Origin: Desulfovermiculus halophilus DSM 18834
GTDB lineage: Bacteria; Desulfobacterota; Desulfovibrionia; Desulfovibrionales; Desulfothermaceae
Direction of reading: 5' to 3'
DNA: 64,000 nucleotides
Assembly: GCF_000620765.1 (NCBI RefSeq)
Contig: NZ_JIAK01000010.1
Span: 42,215 to 106,214 of the forward strand
In this document: positions 1 through 14,580 of the stretch, piece by piece
Layout: each line of letters opens with the position of its first letter
Numbering within the stretch: the first letter of the stretch is position 1
Notes under the pieces: generated by a model
What the model was told of the DNA's origin: nothing
Seen by the model: the letters and a program-made list of their open reading frames with translations, nothing else
The model's database searches: none
Made by a program: the position numbers and the translations under genes

Positions 1-249
1 CACCGCCGCAATCCGCCCCCCGGCCGGTGCAAGGACTGGAATATCCGCGGGCAAGGGCTGCGGGACCCGGTCCGGCCTGTGAATCAGGCAGAGATCCAGG
101 CCCTCGTGACTGGAGGCCCGAGTACCGTGGGGAGACCACCATTTGCGGTCAGTGTCGAAGAGCATGCCGGGATGGAAGACAAAAGCAGAATCCGATCCGG
201 AAAGATCGCCCCCCAGGGGGACGCTCAGTGATGCGGGGAAAGCGGACAT
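1..249 (-). CDS. M23 (LytM-like) peptidase family protein, 3' end outside window
   Basis: The minus strand is open from an ATG at 249 through the left edge, giving 83 codons. The translation contains HPGMLFDTDRKWW, then SSHEGLDLCL, then VLAPAGGRIAAV. The H-x-x-x-D pattern in HEGLD followed by 'V-x-APAGGxI' matches the start of the LytM/M23 zinc endopeptidase core, where His and Asp bind zinc and the next strand carries A-x-x-G-x-V. The second catalytic His motif would lie off the window. The gene follows gyrA on the same strand after a 132-bp gap. The start is uncertain, because the frame stays open upstream and the ribosome-binding site (GAGGA) sits very close to the ATG. Whether it is an active peptidase cannot be told from this fragment. 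Confidence 0.65.
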   Translation of the reverse strand, partial: MSAFPASLSVPLGGDLSGSDSAFVFHPGMLFDTDRKWWSPHGTRASSHEGLDLCLIHRPDRVPQPLPADIPVLAPAGGRIAAV

Positions 250-381
250 ATGTCCTCGAAGTCTGCCACTTTGGTGATGATGTGTGTATCTGAATACAGG
301 GGTATGCTCTCTGCAACGCGGGCACGTGCAGTCCAATGCCCCGTTTCCGCACGTTCCCGCGTTTGCGCCCCGCTCCGCGGC

Positions 382-2808
<2,427 letters not shown>

Positions 2809-2873
2809 GGTTGACCTCGGGTTATCAGGAATTACGTATCAGTTTTTTGTTGGGAGATATGACAACATGGGTT

Positions 2874-3151
2874 TTTCGGCGTAGCCTGTGGATTTTTGGA
2901 GTTTGCCATCTCTTCTGTGTGCCCACTTTCGGCCCGGTATTTTCTAACTCCCGCCAAAGGGGGATCCCTGCCCCCTCCAGGCACTCACATGATGGACATT
3001 GCTTTCAGATGGACTGAGCATACCATGCATGTGAGTGCCTGGTTTCCCCCTTTTGGCGGGACCAAGAAAATGTGCGGGCCTGCCGCTCACGGCACACAGA
3101 AGAGACGGCAAACTCTTATGCAGGCAATTCCACTTTTTGTGTCGAGGAGCC
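2874..3151. repeat. Long imperfect palindrome, family A, copy 1 (gyrA-gyrB spacer)
   Basis: The left half runs from 'cgtagcctgtggattttt' through 'gtttgccatctcttctgtg' and 'cccgccaaagggggatccc' to 'ccaggcactcacatg'. The right half, from about 3025, is its imperfect reverse complement: 'catgtgagtgcctgg', 'cccccttttggcggga', 'cacacagaagagacggcaaac', ending in 'gtgtcgaggagcc'. The element could fold as one hairpin of about 280 nt. The same sequence recurs at 12149-12579, in shortened form at 9197-9526, and at the right edge of the window. No open frame of coding quality crosses it. The rest of the spacer (3152-3345) shows nothing recognisable. Confidence 0.85.
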
Positions 3152-3345
3152 ACAATATGTTTGAGAGATTCTTCACTCGAAGACTCGTTCAGAATGACAA
3201 ATCACTTCTCTAGCCTTCTCATGTCGGTTCCTGTAAAAATTCAGGATAAGCTCGGAGCGAGTCAGCGAGCGCAGGTCATCCTGAGTGCGTCTGGAAGCGA
3301 AGGATCTCTTTGCTGCACACATTGGGGTTGTATCTTGCATGATGA

Positions 3346-6917
<3,572 letters not shown>

Positions 6918-6934
6918 GGAACTGGCTCTCCTTG

Positions 6935-8266
6935 TCACTTGTGGACGCATTGCTTGATCAGGTTCTGGATCCGGGATTTGACTTCCGGCCGCTCCTTCTG
7001 CAGAGACTGGACTCTTTTATATGCATAGATTATTGAGCTGTGATTGCGGTTTCCGAACAAGGTCCCCAGGCGGGTGAATGAAAGGTTGTGCGTTTCCCGG
7101 CAGATATAAATGGCAATCTGCCGGGCCAGAACCACGTTTTTTTTCCGGCTGGAGGACAGGAGGTCACCCGGAGCCAGGGAAAAATGACCTGCGACCAGGG
7201 AAATAATATCTTCTTTGGGCATTGGCGTGGGGCCCTGAGGGGCGGCCCGGGGAATGAGGTCGCGGACGGTTCGTCGCCCCCGGCCGGGAGATCGCCGCTC
7301 GTTTTGCGCCGCCAGCCGGCACAGGGCCTGATTCAGGGTCTGGAAGTCAGTGCACTGCCGGGCCAGGGTCAGCTGCTCGTCGTCAGTCAGCCCCAGCCGG
7401 TAGCGGTCGTTTTCCTGCTGGACGAACTGGATCCTGATATCCAGGTCCGGGCGGTTGAGGTGGAGTATGAGCCCGCCTGCCAGCCGGGAGCGAAGCCTGG
7501 GGTCAAGGCCGTCGTTTTCAGCCATGTTCTCCCGCCTGGTGAAGACCATCGGCGTTTTGGCCTCTTCCAGGGCGTCGAAAAGCAGGACCAGCTCTTCCTG
7601 CAGGGCTGTGGAACGAGCGCTCAGGTGCACATCGTCGAGCAAAAAGGCCCGGGCCCTATGGATCTCCTTGCGGGCCCTCTCCTGCTCCCTGCCGGAAAGG
7701 TGGGCCAGGCTCTGGAGGTCGTCGCAGTTCAGGGCCAGGACTGGATCGGCAGCCGGCATGTTGAGCAAGGCATTGGCCATGGAAAAAAGACACGAGGTTT
7801 TTCCGCTGCCCGGGGGGCCGCAAATGAGCAGGACTGTGGCCGGCCATTGGAGGTGTGCGCTCAGGGCCCGGGCGGTTCGGATCTGTTCCCGGTTCCCGCT
7901 GTTGTGCAGAAACCGGGTGAATGTGTGCCGCTCATCGCCCTGAAACGGAGGAAAGAACGGCTCGCCCTTTTCCCGGGCAAACGGCTTGTCCTGATAGAGA
8001 AAACCGGTTATGCCTGGCACATTGTGCAGGATAAAGGATTCAAACTCGCCCTGCAGGTACTGGGTGAACCATTCCTGAAAGTAGGCGTGGGGGAATGCTA
8101 CGTTGAGCACCCCTTGTGCATCGATCTGCAACGCCACCGAATTGACCCAGGAGGGATTGGCTCCCGAGGCGTTCGGCTGGAAGTGGGCGTGGATGAAGCT
8201 GCGCAGCTCGCTTTGGTTCCAGTGGGTCATGGATGGATGAGATTGGCTGAGGCTGCAGGCGACCAT
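6935..8266 (-). CDS. dnaA: Chromosomal replication initiator DnaA, divergent form
   Basis: This 443-residue AAA+ protein has an N-terminal interaction domain, a Walker A motif GPPGSGKT, a Walker B motif FLLDDVH, an arginine-containing LDPRLRSRL segment, and a C-terminal helix-turn-helix with GNRNHSSIIYAY. Known DnaA proteins usually have GxxGLGKT and GGRDHTTVxHA, so both the nucleotide loop and the DNA-reading signature are altered while the domain order is kept. Its position directly before dnaN supports the DnaA assignment. The ATG at 8266 begins 3 nt after the sirtuin stop codon. An internal ATG at 8230 (MTHWNQ) is an alternative start, and neither has a strong ribosome-binding site. Confidence 0.9.
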   Translation of the reverse strand: MVACSLSQSHPSMTHWNQSELRSFIHAHFQPNASGANPSWVNSVALQIDAQGVLNVAFPHAYFQEWFTQYLQGEFESFILHNVPGITGFLYQDKPFAREKGEPFFPPFQGDERHTFTRFLHNSGNREQIRTARALSAHLQWPATVLLICGPPGSGKTSCLFSMANALLNMPAADPVLALNCDDLQSLAHLSGREQERARKEIHRARAFLLDDVHLSARSTALQEELVLLFDALEEAKTPMVFTRRENMAENDGLDPRLRSRLAGGLILHLNRPDLDIRIQFVQQENDRYRLGLTDDEQLTLARQCTDFQTLNQALCRLAAQNERRSPGRGRRTVRDLIPRAAPQGPTPMPKEDIISLVAGHFSLAPGDLLSSSRKKNVVLARQIAIYICRETHNLSFTRLGTLFGNRNHSSIIYAYKRVQSLQKERPEVKSRIQNLIKQCVHK

Positions 8267-8269
8267 TGC

Positions 8270-9031
8270 TTACTCAAGGACCATGGCTGCAAGTTGGGGC
8301 AGTACCTGCTCGGCCGAAGCATCGAAACGGATGTCGGTGATGTCGGCATAATGGGTCTGGCCCAGGTTGACCTCGATGATTTTGCCCCCGCTGAGTTTTA
8401 CTTGTCTGGGCAGGACATTGGCCGGGGCCACCTCCCCGGAGGTCCCAACGATAATCAGGACGTCAGCGGCCTGGATGAGCTCCAGGCTGTGCTGATGGGC
8501 CTGAGCCGGGATGGCTTCGCCGAAGAAGACCACATCCGGACGGACTAACCCCCCGCAGGACGGACAGTAGACCGGAATGGAGCGGGAGCAGTGATCCATG
8601 ACCTCCTGCTCCGGACATTCCCGAAGGCATCCGTGGCAGTAAAAGCGCTGGAAGTTTCCGTGGTACTCCACGACCAGGCGCGAGCCAGCCCGTTGGTGCA
8701 GGTTGTCGATATTCTGGGTAATGACCCCGCTCAGCCGGCTGTTCGTTTCCAGGTCAGCCAGGGCCAGGTGCCCCGGGTTGGGCTGGCTTCGTCCGAGGAG
8801 GTCCACAGTCTCGAGCATGAACTCCCAGACCTTGCGGGGGTTGTGGTCCAGGGCATGGGCAGAGGCCACCTCGAAGGGATCGTACTTGGTCCACAATCCG
8901 CCTGGGCTGCGGAAATCAGGTATGCCGCTGGGCACGGAAATCCCGGCACCGGTGAAGGCGACTGCTGTGCGGGCATGCTGCAACAGGGCCGCAGCTTCCT
9001 GCAGCTTGGCCTTCTCAGACTCTGATGTCAT
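8270..9031 (-). CDS. cobB: NAD-dependent protein deacylase (sirtuin)
   Basis: This 253-residue Sir2 protein removes acyl groups from lysine using NAD. Visible motifs are GAGISVPSGIPDFRSPGGLW (NAD loop), TQNIDNLHQRAG, the catalytic His in VEYHGN, a four-Cys zinc module (YCHGC...YCPSCGG), and GTSGEVAPAN. The ATG at 9031 is chosen because AAGGAGG lies 5 nt before it; the GTG 6 nt upstream would overlap that site. Lack of an Ala-x-Tyr-x-x-Arg desuccinylase signature near the first motif (the local sequence is GGLWTKYDPFEVAS) favours a deacetylase, but this is inference. It directly precedes dnaA, and a candidate partner acetyltransferase is encoded at 39257-41998. Confidence 0.93.
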   Translation of the reverse strand: MTSESEKAKLQEAAALLQHARTAVAFTGAGISVPSGIPDFRSPGGLWTKYDPFEVASAHALDHNPRKVWEFMLETVDLLGRSQPNPGHLALADLETNSRLSGVITQNIDNLHQRAGSRLVVEYHGNFQRFYCHGCLRECPEQEVMDHCSRSIPVYCPSCGGLVRPDVVFFGEAIPAQAHQHSLELIQAADVLIIVGTSGEVAPANVLPRQVKLSGGKIIEVNLGQTHYADITDIRFDASAEQVLPQLAAMVLE

Positions 9032-9196
9032 AGCCACCTCCTTGGGCAGAAGACTTCATCAGCGCAAGTTTGTATTCTTACCAGAAATCGGCAGGAAAAA
9101 CAAGTCGAGGCGGGCTGTTAAGGCATTGAAATGCCTGCTGGATTGTGGGAATATTTCATCTGTGGGGCACGCCAGTCTGTCCCTCTGAAAAAAGGG

Positions 9197-9526
9197 TCCT
9201 TCGACCTAGCCTGTGGAGGTTTGGAGTTTGACATCTCTTCTGTGTGCCCACTTTCGGCCCGGTATTTTCTAACCCACATGCCTGCCAAGGCGCAGGCACG
9301 CTTAGGCTAACGAAGCATACAAACGATTTCGATACCGATTGAAAGTGGTTACCCATTGTTGTGATTTTCTTTCTTCGGTTTCGTAATCGCTATCGGGATC
9401 GATATCCATAAACTGAGGGTTCCTGCTGCACCGAATGACATATTCTTTCGATTTCGATAGCGATCCCGATTTCGATTTGGATTATGCCAACTATTAACTA
9501 ATGACAGTTTTCTGTGTCGAAGAGCC
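9197..9526. repeat. Family A palindrome, copy 2, with internal family B segment
   Basis: The left arm ('ccttcgacctagcctgtgg' to 'ggcccggtattttctaac') equals the first part of the family A element. It is followed by the family B unit 'cacatgcctgccaaggcgc' to 'gctaacgaagcatacaaac' and then low-complexity DNA built from 'cgatac/cgattt' hexamers, including inverted 'atcgctatcgggatcg' and 'gatagcgatcccgat' stretches. The element closes with the family end 'ctgtgtcgaagagcc' at 9512-9526. Most of the right arm is missing, so this looks like a deletion derivative. It fills most of the 550-bp gap between the sirtuin gene and the gene at 9587; the remaining bases hold nothing I recognise. Confidence 0.8.
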
Positions 9527-9586
9527 GAAAAACGGTGGGAGGACAGGCCGGTCCCGGATCGGCATGGAAACCACAAGGAAGGCGCT

Positions 9587-9937
9587 ATGCACCATGTTTT
9601 GTTGATTGTGCTTGGAATCGGAGTCGGAGTTGGGGCCTCATTCACCGGACTCGGGGGCGGGTTTCTCATGGTCCCCCTCCTGTTGTTCATGGGCTATTCG
9701 GCCCAGCAGGCAGTGGGAACGTCCTTTGCGGCCATTCTGGTTATCTCTCTTTCCGCCCTGATAGCCCACAACAAATTGGCCAATGTGGATTATTGGGCCG
9801 GGATCATGCTGGGACTGGGAGGGATTCTCGGAGCCCAGGTTGGAGCCCGCCTGGTTGAGCATGTCTCGACCCAGGGCTTTAAAAGGATCTTTGCCTTTGT
9901 TTTGGTGGCCTTGGCCGTGTATATGTTTAAGAAATAG
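9587..9937 (+). CDS. Half-length TauE/SafE-type membrane protein
   Basis: This 116-residue hydrophobic protein has about four predicted transmembrane segments. It carries one copy of the TauE/SafE repeat signature (FTGLGGGFLMVPLLL near residue 20, then AVGTSFAAILVISLSALIAH). Known TauE/SafE anion exporters have two such repeats in about 250 residues, so this is a single-repeat version that would have to dimerise, or else a remnant. AAGGAAGG precedes the ATG by about 5 nt. The next gene is convergent, and its 3' end overlaps this stop codon by 11 bp. It is flanked upstream by a family A/B repeat, which may have been involved in its truncation. Confidence 0.75.
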   Translation: MHHVLLIVLGIGVGVGASFTGLGGGFLMVPLLLFMGYSAQQAVGTSFAAILVISLSALIAHNKLANVDYWAGIMLGLGGILGAQVGARLVEHVSTQGFKRIFAFVLVALAVYMFKK

Positions 9938-10337
9938 CAGCCGTGTAGGCCTCCTGGATGCGCTGGGCCACATAGTCCAGATCTTCCTGGTCTGAAGAGA
10001 TGAGATCAAAACAGTACCCGTCATGGCCTAAGAGTCCCTCGGGCACAATATCCCCTTCTTCCTTGGGGTCGGTGATCATCTCGGCAAAAAAACAGACTGA
10101 AAGCCAGCGGGCCTCGGGATCGTCGTCGATAACATCAATCATGACCATGAGCTCCCGGCTCTGTCCCTGCCGTTTCCCGCGCAGCGAATAGGTCACTCCA
10201 GGTCTGGCCTTGAAGTCAAGGTCCACATCGGGGTATCCAGCCAGTTGCTGGGCCAGAAGGAGAAAGGAGTCCTTCATGTCTTCATCCGGCCATTGGTTCA
10301 GAAAATCGTTCATTTCTTGCGGATACGAATGGGTCAT
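9927..10337 (-). CDS. Conserved-looking hypothetical protein
   Basis: This soluble, acidic protein of 136 residues has no signal peptide or membrane segment. I do not recognise the family. It reads as alpha/beta, with a likely strand run ELMVMIDVIDDDPEARWLSVCFFAEMI and a closing helix LDYVAQRIQEAY. The ATG at 10337 is preceded by AAGGAGA at 8 nt, while 21 codons of open frame upstream have no good start. It lies 59 bp after the amidase gene on the same strand and could share its transcript. Its end overlaps the convergent half-TauE gene. Confidence 0.75.
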   Translation of the reverse strand: MTHSYPQEMNDFLNQWPDEDMKDSFLLLAQQLAGYPDVDLDFKARPGVTYSLRGKRQGQSRELMVMIDVIDDDPEARWLSVCFFAEMITDPKEEGDIVPEGLLGHDGYCFDLISSDQEDLDYVAQRIQEAYTAAIS

Positions 10338-10396
10338 GGCGCTGTCTCCTTGTGGATGGAAGTGCCCCCGGCCTGGACCGGCAGATTTCGCGCCGG

Positions 10397-12115
10397 TCAC
10401 CGCTGGGCGAAGCTGTTGATGTCCTGATGGTAGTGGGTAATGCCCTGGACGATCCCCCAGGCCATTCGTTTCAAGAAAGCGTAGTTCTGCAACCTCTTGC
10501 GTTCAGTGGGGTTTGTCAGGTAGCCCAGTTCGACCAGGATGGCCGGCATCTGGGCGCCCATGAGCACGTAAAATGGTGCCCTGCGCACCCCATGGTCGTT
10601 TATGTTGTAAAACCGCTGGCTGTAATCCAACGTGGCGTCCAGGACCCTCTCGGCCAGCTTTTCGGACTCTTCGATTTTGGAGTTGAGCATCAAATCGGAG
10701 AGGATGAGCTGCAGATCGCTGATCTTTTTTTCTGATACGGAGTTTTCCCGGGCCGCTACCCGGACTGCCTCGTCGGAGTTGGCCAGGTTGAGGTAGTAGA
10801 TCTCCAGCCCGTGGATCTTGGAGCTGCGATGGGCGTTGACGTGCAGGGAGATGAAGAGGTCCGTCGACTCGGCATTGGCCATGGCGGTGCGTTCCTCTAA
10901 GGGGATGAATTTGTCCGAGGTCCGGGTGTAGAGCACATTGTAGCCCTTTTCTTCCAGAATCTGGCCCATTATCGTGGCCAGGCGAAGATTGATGTCCTTT
11001 TCCATGATCCCGGAACAGACCGCACCCGGGTCTTTCCCTCCGTGTCCCGGGTCGAGCATGATGGTCTGGATGTCCAGGCCCAGCTGCTCGACTAGGTTGC
11101 TGGAAACCGACTTGCCTCCTTCCTTGGCCGCCCGGGCCAAGGCCTTGCTGGTGCTTTTCTGCTGTGCAGAGCTGGCTGGGGCATAGACGTCTATGACCAC
11201 TCGATTCGGGTTGTCCAGGGAAAAGGTCCGGTAGTCGTTCAAGGAATTGACGTCCAGGACCACCCGGGCCTGATCGGGGCGGAACTGCCCGGCTCGAACC
11301 GTGCGCAGGATCCCGTCCTTGATGGAAAGCTTGTCCTGGACATCTTCGGCCAGCCGGGTGTTGTGCACGTCCACAACCACCCGGTAAAAGGGCTTGTCAA
11401 TGGACGGATCCGGCTTGAGGAGCATATCCTTGTAAGCGGCTTGCGAATCCAGATCAAGGACCACCCGGGTATAGTCGTCGCTGCTCCAGTGCCGGATGGT
11501 TTGGATATGGACAGGATCGGAAGACCCGGATGATTGGCCAGAGTCTGCACCTTTTTTGCCTGCGGTATGGCAGGAAGCCCTCCAGGCATCGATCCTGGAC
11601 GGATACTCGGCTTTGATCTTTTCCAGCAGGGCCTCGGCTTCCGGTGCCTTGTCCCCCTGATTATAGGACTGGGTGATCCGGGTCAGGATCTGATAGGCCC
11701 CCTGGGGACTGTCCATATGGTTGAGCAAGGTCTTTGCTGCAAAGAGCAGGGCGTCGTCCGTCCAACTGTGGGTTGGGAATTTCTTTTCCACCCGCCGGAA
11801 ATAGTCCACCGCCTGCTCAAAGTCTTCCTGGAGATAGGACCGCTTGCCGAGTTCCTGGTAGGTCCGGCCCAAATAATACAGGGCCTTGGGAGCGTAGGAG
11901 CCGTCCGGATTGGCTTTGTATGCCCGCTGAAAGCGGTCTTTTACCCGCATCCAGGAGGAGCGGTACTTGGCATCCTGGGGATCCTTGCTCAGGGCATGGA
12001 AAGCGCGCCATCCAGCCTGGAACTCCTGGACCGGACCGGCTGACCAGCCCGGCGTGGCTAAAAGGACCAGTGAAAGGATGCCAAGGCATATGGCAGTCAG
12101 CTTAGAACAAGGCAT
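10397..12115 (-). CDS. Periplasmic N-acetylmuramoyl-L-alanine amidase (AmiC type)
   Basis: This 572-residue exported enzyme cuts the amide bond between muramic acid and the stem peptide during cell separation. It has a signal peptide (residues 1-25, ending GWSA), a TPR-like helical region to about residue 170, an AMIN domain (about 195-310, VRVVLDLDSQ and VVIDVYAP type strands), and a C-terminal Amidase_3 domain. Zinc and catalytic residues are visible as LDPGHGGKDPGA, GIMEKDIN, SLHVNA and LVELGYLTN. Size and domain order resemble the long amidases of Desulfovibrio. The ribosome-binding site is weak. Upstream is a 600-bp spacer filled by repeats. Confidence 0.92.
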   Translation of the reverse strand: MPCSKLTAICLGILSLVLLATPGWSAGPVQEFQAGWRAFHALSKDPQDAKYRSSWMRVKDRFQRAYKANPDGSYAPKALYYLGRTYQELGKRSYLQEDFEQAVDYFRRVEKKFPTHSWTDDALLFAAKTLLNHMDSPQGAYQILTRITQSYNQGDKAPEAEALLEKIKAEYPSRIDAWRASCHTAGKKGADSGQSSGSSDPVHIQTIRHWSSDDYTRVVLDLDSQAAYKDMLLKPDPSIDKPFYRVVVDVHNTRLAEDVQDKLSIKDGILRTVRAGQFRPDQARVVLDVNSLNDYRTFSLDNPNRVVIDVYAPASSAQQKSTSKALARAAKEGGKSVSSNLVEQLGLDIQTIMLDPGHGGKDPGAVCSGIMEKDINLRLATIMGQILEEKGYNVLYTRTSDKFIPLEERTAMANAESTDLFISLHVNAHRSSKIHGLEIYYLNLANSDEAVRVAARENSVSEKKISDLQLILSDLMLNSKIEESEKLAERVLDATLDYSQRFYNINDHGVRRAPFYVLMGAQMPAILVELGYLTNPTERKRLQNYAFLKRMAWGIVQGITHYHQDINSFAQR

Positions 12116-12148
12116 ATGAGATATCAGGGCGTCCTTGGATCATTTTTT

Positions 12149-12579
12149 GGTTCTTCGACGTAGGCTGTGGATTTTGGGAGTTTGCCATCTCTTCTGTGTG
12201 CCCACTTTCGGCCCGGTATTTTCTAAGCCCCGCCAAAGGGGGATCCCTGCCCCCTCCAGGCTACTCACGTGCAGATCACTGCTTTCTGTGTGACTAACCC
12301 ACATGCCTGCCAAGGCGCAGGCACGCTTGCGCTAACGAAGCATACAAACGATTTCGATACCGATACCGATACCGACTGGGAGAGGTTACCCAATCGGATC
12401 CTGATAACTATTAACCAATAACTCATAACAGTTTTTCATATAAAAGCTTTTCATACACGTGAGTGCCTGGTTTCCCCCTTTTGGCGGGACCAAGAAAATG
12501 TGCGGGCCTGCCGCTCAAGGCACACAGAAGAGACGGCAAACTCTTATCTATGCAACTTCATTTTCTGTGTCCAAGAGCC
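12149..12579. repeat. Family A palindrome, copy 3, split by a family B insertion
   Basis: The left arm (12149 to about 12290) matches copy 1, from 'ggttcttcgacgtagg' to 'ccccctccaggctactcac'. At about 12296 it is interrupted by a family B unit ('acccacatgcctgccaaggc' and 'gctaacgaagcatacaaac') with 'cgatac' hexamers and AT-rich DNA. The right arm resumes at about 12456 ('cacgtgagtgcctgg') and ends at 'tgtgtccaagagcc'. It occupies the amidase-glmS spacer. No coding frame of quality is seen in 12116-12730. Confidence 0.85.
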
Positions 12580-12688
12580 ATTTTTTAAGCGAGGGTAATA
12601 AAAGACAGGACGTGTGGCAAGGGCGGACAGGCGCGTGACCCGTCCACAGCCGCCCCATGTCCAGGAGAACCTGGGCTGGGCCGATCTG

Positions 12689-12717
12689 CCGCCCCGCGCT
12701 GGTTTGGCCCGGGGCGG
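12689..12717 (-). terminator. GC-rich hairpin after glmS
   Basis: The inverted repeat 'ccgccccg' / 'cggggcgg' with a 13-nt loop lies 14 bp beyond the glmS stop codon. It lacks a following run of T on the minus strand, so it would be a non-classical terminator or an RNA 3'-end stabiliser. Confidence 0.4.
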
Positions 12718-12730
12718 ACGTTTTGCCTGT

Positions 12731-14554
12731 CTATTCGACGGTTACGCTTTTGGCCAGGTTGCGGGGCTGGTCCACGTCTTTGCCCAGATAGACGGCCATT
12801 TCATAGGCAAAGAGCTGCAAAGCGGGGAGGAAAAGAAAGCTGTTCAACGGTCCCCAGACTTGGGGAACCTCCCACACAGGGGATATGTCCACCCCGGATC
12901 CCGGATGGGTCAAGGCCAGGATCGGGCCGCCCCGGGCCTGCACCTCCTGTAGGTTGGCCTGGAGCTTGGGCAAGAGTTCATCGGCCGGGGCCAGGGCAAA
13001 GGTGGGAAAATCAGCATCGATCAGGGCAATAGGGCCGTGCTTCATCTCTCCGGCGGCATACCCTTCTGCATGGATGTAGGAGATTTCTTTAAGTTTCAGG
13101 GCTCCCTCCATAGCCAGGGGCGTGTACATTCCCCGCCCGAGATAGAAGAAGCTGCGGGCCCGGCTGAAGTCTTGAGCCAGGCGGGAGGCCCGGTCCTGCA
13201 TGCCTGGCAGGGCGGCCTGCATGACCTGGGGAAGGTCGCTGAGTCCGGCTACAGCTCGGCGAACAAAGTCCGAAGACAGAAAAGAGCGTTTCCGGCCCCA
13301 ATCCAGAGCGATGAGCAGCAGGGCCACCATCTGGCTGCACATGGCCTTGGTCGAGGCCACGCTGATCTCCGGGCCGGCCTGGGTGTAGATGACCGCGTCC
13401 GACTCCCTGGCCACGCTGGAACCCAGGACATTGCACAAGCCCAAAACCTTGACCCCCTGCTCGGCAGCTATCCGCTGTCCGGCCAGGGTGTCTGCGGTTT
13501 CCCCGGACTGACTGATGGTCAGGACCAGATCCTGCTTTCGAAGGATGGGGCTGCGGTAACGGAACTCGGAGGCTATATCCACTTGAACCGGGATTTGGGC
13601 CCATTTTTCAAAGAGGTACTTGGCCCACAGCCCGGCATGGTAGGATGTGCCGCAGGCCACAATGTGCAGTACCTCAGGGATGGGCAGGTCCTGAATCTCC
13701 TCCAGGACGACGCTGCCCTGTTCCGGATCGATTCGTCCGGATGTGCAGTCCCGGATGACCTCGGGCTGCTCCATGATCTCCTTGAGCATGAAATGCCTGT
13801 ATCCGCCCTTTTGGGCCGCCTGGACATCCCATGAGATGTGCTGGGGGGTCTTGTCCACTTCCTGCATGCTGCGCAAGTCGAAGACCTGCCAGGATGAAGG
13901 GGTGATCCGGACCAGCTCCCGGTCTTCGAGAAACACCACCTCCCGGGTATAGGGCAAAAAGGCCGGGATGTCCGAGGCCACATAGTTTTCTCCGGTCCCC
14001 AGACCCAGGATCAAAGGGCTGGAGTGCCGGGCGGCCCAGATCTCCTCCGGATTATGGACATTGATCACCGCCAGGGCGTATGAGCCGTCAACCCGGTCCA
14101 GGGTGGACTTGATGGCCTGGGGGATATCCTGTCCCTGGTTCAGGAAGCCGCTGATAAGGTGGACCAGTACTTCAGTATCCGTCTGGGAGGAGAAGCTCAC
14201 CCCCTGGGATTGGAGCTCCCGTTTGAGAGAGGAATAGTTCTCGATGATCCCGTTGTGGACCAGGGCCAGATGGCTTCCCGAATCCCGGTGGGGATGGGCA
14301 TTGTCTTCAGTGGGCAGCCCGTGGGTTGCCCACCGGGTATGACCGAGGCCGGTGGTGGCATGGGCTGCGTCGCTGGCCTTGATTTTGGCCGCCAGTTGGT
14401 CCAGCTTGCCCTGGGCCCGGATGGTCTCCAGCCTTTTGTTCTGGACGAAGGCAACCCCGGCCGAGTCGTAGCCCCTGTATTCCAAACGGCGCAGGCCGTC
14501 CATGATCATGGGGATGGCTGGGCGGTGGCCGCTGTATCCGATTATTCCGCACAT
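12731..14554 (-). CDS. glmS: Glutamine-fructose-6-phosphate aminotransferase (isomerising)
   Basis: This 607-residue enzyme makes glucosamine-6-phosphate from fructose-6-phosphate and glutamine, the first step to UDP-GlcNAc for peptidoglycan and LPS. The N-terminal nucleophile is Cys2 (MCGIIGYSG), with the glutamine-binding HTRWATHG loop and NGIIENY. Two SIS sugar-isomerase domains follow (ACGTSYHAG, TISQSGETADTLA, and EGYAAGEMKHGPIALID), and the protein ends in KSVTVE as GlmS does. The length is standard. It starts 26 bp after rdgB, so the two probably form an operon. No glmS ribozyme-like sequence is evident in the short spacer. Confidence 0.97.
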   Translation of the reverse strand: MCGIIGYSGHRPAIPMIMDGLRRLEYRGYDSAGVAFVQNKRLETIRAQGKLDQLAAKIKASDAAHATTGLGHTRWATHGLPTEDNAHPHRDSGSHLALVHNGIIENYSSLKRELQSQGVSFSSQTDTEVLVHLISGFLNQGQDIPQAIKSTLDRVDGSYALAVINVHNPEEIWAARHSSPLILGLGTGENYVASDIPAFLPYTREVVFLEDRELVRITPSSWQVFDLRSMQEVDKTPQHISWDVQAAQKGGYRHFMLKEIMEQPEVIRDCTSGRIDPEQGSVVLEEIQDLPIPEVLHIVACGTSYHAGLWAKYLFEKWAQIPVQVDIASEFRYRSPILRKQDLVLTISQSGETADTLAGQRIAAEQGVKVLGLCNVLGSSVARESDAVIYTQAGPEISVASTKAMCSQMVALLLIALDWGRKRSFLSSDFVRRAVAGLSDLPQVMQAALPGMQDRASRLAQDFSRARSFFYLGRGMYTPLAMEGALKLKEISYIHAEGYAAGEMKHGPIALIDADFPTFALAPADELLPKLQANLQEVQARGGPILALTHPGSGVDISPVWEVPQVWGPLNSFLFLPALQLFAYEMAVYLGKDVDQPRNLAKSVTVE

Positions 14555-14580
14555 AAGCCTGTCTCCGAAATTTTGATGGT

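Noticed and set aside
2880..2900. 'cctgtggattttt' in family A repeats as DnaA boxes
   Set aside because: It matches TGTGGATAA only in part, occurs singly per element and also far from the replication genes.
7088..8548. 486-codon plus-strand frame across dnaA and the sirtuin
   Set aside because: It crosses two well-supported minus-strand genes and lacks family features.
12554..12730. glmS ribozyme or other RNA near glmS
   Set aside because: The ribozyme is found upstream of glmS in Gram-positives; here only a 26-bp gap is upstream and the downstream DNA has just a GC hairpin.
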